Shown here: positions 57,958 to 64,000 of the stretch, in pieces
Layout of the letters: each line of letters opens with the position of its first letter
Numbering within the stretch: the stretch's first letter is position 1
From: Pyxicephalus adspersus
Lineage: Eukaryota > Chordata > Amphibia > Anura > Pyxicephalidae
Assembly (NCBI RefSeq): GCF_032062135.1
Contig: NC_092861.1
Span: forward strand, 139,441,964-139,505,963
DNA: 64,000 bases
Reading direction: 5' to 3'
Notes under the pieces: generated by a model
What the model was told of the DNA's origin: nothing
Database searches by the model: none
What the model saw: the letters and a program-made list of their open reading frames with translations, nothing else
Program-made: the position numbers and the translations under genes

Positions 57958-58045
57958 TCATCACCAGAAATCACGCTGATGGCAAAGAGGTTGCAATGGG
58001 CATATTGCTTAGATGCAACAAAGGATGAAGAAAAGCTGAAAGGAG
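57958..58045 (+). other. possible small exon of an unknown gene
   Basis: Between CATGCATTCAG and GTATTT, open in one frame: SSPEITLMAKRLQWAYC, then LDATKDEEKLKGG. The codon pattern looks protein-like but the polypyrimidine tract is weak and no neighbour exon was found. Confidence 0.2.
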
Positions 58046-58371
58046 GTATTTGAGAAAATAGATGGCAACAGTTTATGATAAACAGAACAGAACCTGGTAA
58101 AATAAACCTAATTAACAATCTTAGTTAATGCAGCTGTTTTAATTTTATATGTCCTTTGATCTCTTTAAATCCTTAATTAAAAATTATAAAGTGGTTTCTA
58201 AGCCAAAAGTTTTTTTTGCTTTTTTGTGTTTTTTTTTGCAACACCTATCTTAAAGAGTTATGGATTAGGAGTTAATGTGAATCTGGAGGTCTGCTTGAAA
58301 GCTAATCTAAAAAATAGAAAATATTAATAAAAAGTTACCTTTGCATTAAGAATATAAAGATGTTAAACTTA

Positions 58372-58620
58372 CCTTATTTTTACGCCTATTTTTCTGCCAG
58401 CTGCACCACTTATTCCCATGATGCCACTTTCATTTACTTCTTTGCTGGTAGTAGGAAATCTTGACCTGCAGTCATAAGTATTTAACCATTGCAGTGTGGG
58501 GAGAGCCACACTGTGATGGCAACATTTTATTTTAAAAAGAGAAATCTTCCCAATTGGTGCACATGTTAAATGGACTGCCACATTGCAAAAACATCAACAA
58601 TAAACAAAACATAACCATAA
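58372..58620 (-). repeat. exon-mimicking interspersed repeat
   Basis: On the minus strand a block with CTACTACCAGCAAAGAAGT and GGCATCATGGGAATAAGTGG ends at AATAAGGTAAGTTT. Similar GTAAGT-ended blocks occur at 53440 and 57090, so I read this as a repeat, not a gene exon. Confidence 0.4.
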
Positions 58621-59440
58621 AATGAACTTTCAAGGCACCAAAAAATTATACTTAACCAAATAAAATCAAACCATAAAAATATTGTTTTTATTATTAGTAA
58701 TGAAAGCCAATAAAAACAGATCACCATCTTAGGTATTCAATTAGTAACAAACTATTAAACAGGATCTCTAAGTAATGTTATTCTTTACACATGTTGCAGT
58801 AATTGATCTAGAGATCTAGAGAACTTACATATGAGAAAAGTGTAAGGTAATCGTTCTACATCAATCACAAACAATCACATAATAATTCAAATTTATAATC
58901 TACAATTACATTTTTAGTAACATACTATTTTTAAAGAAATTTTGACTTACCTCTCATTTCCTCTCCCCTCTACACCACAATATACCAAAGATGTTCTCTC
59001 AAATTTGACTCCAGAGTTCAAAGGAAGCTAAGACCGCAAAGCAATTGACCCTGGAAACAACATACGTTATAGTATGGACAAACTATTACAACTCTAACAC
59101 AAATAAACTATAAACAAATATTTTAATGGGAACAACAGGAAACTAAATATTAATTGCCCCAAGTGTAACAATCCCTATAAAACATCTTTAACTTGTAAAT
59201 TGGTTTCTGGTCCATAGAACATCAGCTTCCTGCTTGGTATCCAAAAAACTAGTTACTATGCTGAGAAGTATCAACCACAACATCCGCAGTTGATTTTTGG
59301 ACAACTTTCCCAGCATTACTGGTCACCGAGCACATTGGGTGTGAAGGAATCAACCACATACTGATTATGGAACATAGCACTGTCAACAACAGAAATTTCT
59401 AATTTTAGAGCACCCTAAAGATAAAGCAAACATGAGACTA

Positions 59441-59690
59441 AAGCTACGTACACACGTCAGATTTTTATCGCCCGATAATCGGCATCGGCCAATTATCGGG
59501 CGAAAATCTGCCGACGACAACCGATCCTAATGAAAGGGAAGGGGAGAGCGCGCAGCAGGGTGCCGCTCCGTCACTCTCCCCCTCCCCTCTCCATAGAGCA
59601 TGAACGGTGCTGTATGTACAGCACCGTTCATGCATCGTGCACTCCCTTGTCGTTGGCCAATGACAAAAATTGCAAGTGTGTACGCAGCTT
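59441..59690. mobile_element. ACACACGT-type short-TIR MITE, copy 3
   Basis: AAGCTACGTACACACGTCAG and CAAGTGTGTACGCAGCTT are inverted ends. The interior has the palindromes CGCCCGATAATCGG/CCAATTATCGGGCG and TGTATGTACA. Confidence 0.85.
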
Positions 59691-61854
59691 AAGGAATTCA
59701 TCTCTGCACACCAGCAACCACCATACAAGATAAGCACAAAAGTGCATATCAGTTACATAAAAGTACAAGGAACTGACAATGTCCCAGTTGAACAAACAAC
59801 TGATGATAACAATTGTATGAACCAAGAAACAAAAGTTTTTTGTATCTCTGGGCTACAGACTAGGATATCAAAGCAAACTTGGATAGATGTGTGTAGCCAC
59901 TTAATGGAGTCTAGTAATAGACCTTTCCCCAAAAATGTGCACACCTAGGATGCCTTCAAGTGATGGTGCAATTGGGGTTTTAGGCATGTCACCCTATGCA
60001 CCTAGCTAGGTTTATGTATGCTTATGTATAAGAGGCAACCAAGATAGCATCTTAAATGTTTTATAGACTGGATATCTAAAAGGCTTTAAAGGAATAGTTA
60101 AAAAAAAATAAGTGATAAGATATAGATAGATTAGACATTAGTGATGCCCCAGTATTTAAGCATTTCCTCCAATAACCAGAATGCTTCTAATTATTCAAGT
60201 CTCAAGAATCTCCAGGAGTTGGAGGCACTTGTTCTGCACAGGGCCGGATCCCTTACTCTCTGTTCCTCAGAAATAATCTGTAACTCCGAAATAAAGTATT
60301 GCATGTGCCACTAGGTTATCTGTTATGTATCTCATAAGGATAAGACACTTAAAGAACTCAAGCCAGATAAGAAGATTTATGGAACAATATTAAGACAGCT
60401 TAACCACCAATGGTGATGATAACAAGCACCGCTTTTATAAAAGGGAAAATACTACTTTTCTTCACAGCACAATACCAGTCATATGCATACAATCTTGAAC
60501 ATAAAAGTTAATTTGTTTTAATGATCATATAAACATCAAGAAAACTAGTTGCACAGCTGAGCCTATGAGATATAGAGTTGATTAAGGATTTGGACATTTA
60601 ACACATTTTGGCTCGGTTGTGACTTGGGAAAAATCTCCCCTCCCATCATGGAAAGATCTGTGCTCATCCTAAAAACATCATCTTATTCAATCTTCTCTCA
60701 TTCTTATTTTATGTCAGGTCATTTAATCACAACTTAGAATTTAATATTCTAGTTTCTTTTATAAACAAGGATAATAGACTCACTGTACCCGTCTGGACTT
60801 GATTTTTATTTTTTTCCAGTTAAATAGTGAGATAACAGAAGACTAAAGGTGATAATTGATAGAATATCCTTTGATCCCAGTCTGAACATCAACTATTAAT
60901 GGAAGCAAACATACTCATGAATTAATAAATGCTGATTACATGTTAAATATTTCAAAAGGTATTCCCCCTTCCAGATGCGCTCTGTTTGCTTGGTATTAAA
61001 TGTCATGTTGCTCACTGATAAAGTACACAATGGTATGCAGGGAAGCTAAATTTATCACCAGTCACCAATACTCTTTTGTGGTTTTTTTAATGTGCTTTGT
61101 GAACACTGCTTGTATTATTGAACAGGGTACATGAAGTTTTGCTTTTGTTCTGACACGAGGCTGCCAAGTAATGTACCAATACCAAGATTAATTATTATCT
61201 ACTGATTTAATTTATTTGAAGCTCAGACACAACACTTGCTGTAGGGAAAACTCTGTTTTTAACTTATCTAAGTATGATGAATAAAATTATATAAAACTTG
61301 AATATAGTCTTCTATAATAATTAAACAACTGAGTTGCTAGTACCACCTCTTGGAATACAAAACAGGGATTAGTGCAAACTAAAGCATTACTAATTTTGCA
61401 ATGTTAATGGATGTGGTAGACCCACTGTGTTACTAGGGGTGACAGCCAACTAACTAACAGGCAGGACAGAAGATAATTTCTTTAATTATAAATGCTAATC
61501 ATAAAAGATGTTTTGCATTATTCCTCATTTGATGCATCACAGTCCACGTTACTTCTGCATTGTTAGAAATCTAAAAATAAGATTGCCCCACTGTGCAAGG
61601 CTTCAGCTTCCACATTCCAACGTTAGGGCTTGGTATGGTAAAGGAAGGGAATGGTAACATGCTTTTTTTTCTCCTCTTTCTGGCCACCTAGACTGCATAC
61701 CACTTTCATTGACTTCAAAATCAAATTTCAGGTTTGTAGAGCATCGGGACATTGAACTAGGGCAGGTTCAATAATCCCTAAATCTCTGTAGTATGGAGAA
61801 ATCTGTAGACAGATTTCAAGACAACACATTTTTTTCTGTCCTAAGTAGACAGTA
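59691..61854. other. no gene or named repeat seen
   Basis: AT-rich; short open frames without family resemblance. Confidence 0.4.
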
Positions 61855-62086
61855 GGCATGATTTATTAAAGCTCTTAAAGCTCTCCAAGGCTGGAGAATA
61901 TACACTTTCATCAGTAAAGCTGGGTGATCCAGCAAACCTGTATTGGATCTGGTCCAAGATTGAAAATACTTGCTAACAAATAGCAGATACCTTTGAAGAA
62001 ATCCATTCCAGGTTTGCTGAATCACCCAAGTTCACCGTTGAAAGTGTATCCTTTCCAGCTTTGGAGAGCATAATAAATCAGGCCCA
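61855..62086. mobile_element. fold-back MITE, copy 4
   Basis: GGCATGATTTATTAAAGCTC / GAGCATAATAAATCAGGCCC, with GGTGATCCAGCAAACCTG paired to CAGGTTTGCTGAATCACC. Confidence 0.85.
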
Positions 62087-64000
62087 TTGCATCTAGACTG
62101 CTCTCCTAGTAAATTCTGCAAATCCCTACTCCTCATTTCCATCACATAAGGTGGGTATAATTCCCTGCAATCCACATCTATAAATGTAGTAACTAGAAGG
62201 CTGCGGGAAGGCTAAAAACATTGTGCAGGATTTATTTTTACCACAGTAGACATTACAATGCGTTTCAGTTAGGATCAATGGTATTTCTCTGTATTTAGAG
62301 AAAAGATACTTAGTTTATGAAAGTATTGTTGCCACCTAATCTAAGGACTGGCAAGCTGCAACTTTATATATTTTGTTCTGAGGCTCAGATATTCTACTCC
62401 TGGCCAACATACTCATTTGGTGCTGATGTTTGAAAGATCAGTGAGAGTTTTCTGCTGTAAAGCCCACAGGAAAGAACACAGAACCAGTCTGGCCATGTTT
62501 GATGATCTGAATCCTGTACAATGAAGTGTTTTTCTAGTTAAATCATCATGAGGTTGAATAAAGAACTGGGAATATCTACAAGGAAAGTTTAAGAAAAGGA
62601 ATAGAAAAGGAATCTCAATAATGTAAAGAGTTGCAAGTTTCAATAGACCTAACTTTAGATTATTACTTATTTCTTTTCTTAAAATATTGATAAAGAATCT
62701 TTGTAATTAAACAAAGAAGACTCAGATTTCTTTTAGGCAGAGAGGAACTTTAGAAGGTAAGATTAACAAAGGTTATAACAAAGTCCAGGAAGCCAATTAT
62801 TTGAACAGAACATGGGATTTGTGAAGGTGAATTTAACATTTAATTCTTTCTACCACTTAATAACCACAATAAAATGTATTTCTGTTAACAATACAAGTGA
62901 CACGTGTAAGTATATATATATATATATATATATATGTAAAAATAGAGCAATATTAAATAGCACAAGATAAACTTACTATTTATGCTACACATTATGTTGT
63001 ATTTTATCATAAATATTTCCGTGCTTTCATTTTGCTTTAACTATGTTTAACTGTGGTACATGTCCCATCATGTAATGCAGTGCTAATTGGCTAAAATAAT
63101 TATGCAGCAGCTAGAAATTTGATGATAATTAGCTTTATCTCTGGTATTCTTCAAAACTACATTAAAATGAAGGTGGATGTGTCATGGCACAGGCTTTGTG
63201 GTTAGAAGCATTGTAAAAAAACAAGGGGGAGCTTCACTTCATTACAGTGACACAAAGTTAATTAAGTAGCTCTGAACAGTTTTTAATAAGGGGCTGGTCA
63301 ACTATTTTAAACAGAGTCATAAGGACCAAAGCTTGTCTGTTATTAAACAATGAGAAGTGCCCATGTATTATTATGTATTAGTGATTATGGGTTTAGTTGG
63401 AATGGTAACATGTAATTGAAAAGTTGACTACTGACAACCTGACAGAAGCTGATTCACTAAAAGAGTCATTTTTATATTCATTTTATATATATTCATGTTG
63501 ACTTTGAATTACCCTATTGGACTAAGGAATTATTCACTGAACATTGGTGGGAATCAATTTGTTCTTGCTGTTGTCTGGGTCCCTTTTGCATCTATTTATC
63601 TAGGGATCTATTTTTGAAACAGGGAATATGACATTACCAATTAAAACATTTAGACCTGGAATATTTCTACTAGGGAATGTTTGAGGGAATGTCTGATTCC
63701 CTGCTTTATAAATAGAGCCTTTAGAAAACTCAAAACATTTTTAGTAGAGCAGTAAGGGGTTAGAACTTCTGTTTTTATGTTTTTATATATATATGTGTGT
63801 TGCTCTCCGGATTATGACCACACTCCCCTTTTCTTGTACAATTGCCACAGGGTCAGTTATTAAGGTAAAATGGGGTCACATACAAAATGAAATACCCTTC
63901 AGACTTTTTTTCTATTTCTTCATTCTTTCCTCCCTTTCTTGCTTCATCTTATATTTCTGTTTTCTCACTCACATTCCATTCTTTATATCCTTTGACATGA
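62087..64000. other. no gene seen; TA microsatellite at 62911-62934
   Basis: AT-rich to the end of the window. Nothing recognised except the TA run. Confidence 0.4.

Overview
This is an AT-rich vertebrate nuclear window. It has long introns with GT-AG splice sites, many transposon remnants, TA and AAT microsatellites, and only two genes that can be defended. The repeats look amphibian: several foldback and short-TIR families (such as the ACACACGT element and the TTAACCCCCC element) match what I remember from ranoid frogs. The HAAO protein is clearly vertebrate. A neobatrachian (ranoid) frog is my best guess, but this rests on memory and not on a search.

1-2.4 kb is upstream flank with repeat fragments. 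2,438-25,772 (+ strand) is a complete ten-exon gene for 3-hydroxyanthranilate 3,4-dioxygenase (HAAO), the kynurenine-pathway enzyme that leads to quinolinate and NAD. All splice phases agree, the model gives 286 residues (the human length), and every iron ligand and substrate-binding residue I could check is kept. A possible liver-type promoter (DR1 plus FOX site, then a TATA-like box) lies just upstream, and an AATAAA lies 77 bases after the stop. Its introns hold hAT and pogo-like MITEs, an L2 fragment and a likely solo LTR.

25.9-31.2 kb is intergenic and repeat-rich. 31,213-31,677 (- strand) is a single-exon coding region for a four-helix membrane protein of the TMEM229 family, closest to TMEM229B. 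It converges on HAAO.

From 31.8 kb to the end I find no certain gene. This half holds SINEs, L2 3' ends with AAT tails, a satellite-like retroelement at 34.0-34.9 kb, a fold-back MITE family, a diverged tandem duplication at 46.1-46.9 kb, LTR-like sequence at 48.3-48.8 kb, a near-perfect 73-bp hairpin at 52.5 kb, and three short open segments that might be exons of unknown genes.

The two genes have no evident functional link. I see no operon, defence system, CRISPR array or other novel multi-gene system. The points most worth following are the unassigned TMEM229 paralogue beside HAAO, the unusual exon 9 acceptor of HAAO, the 52.5-kb hairpin, and the MITEs whose target-site duplications are still readable.
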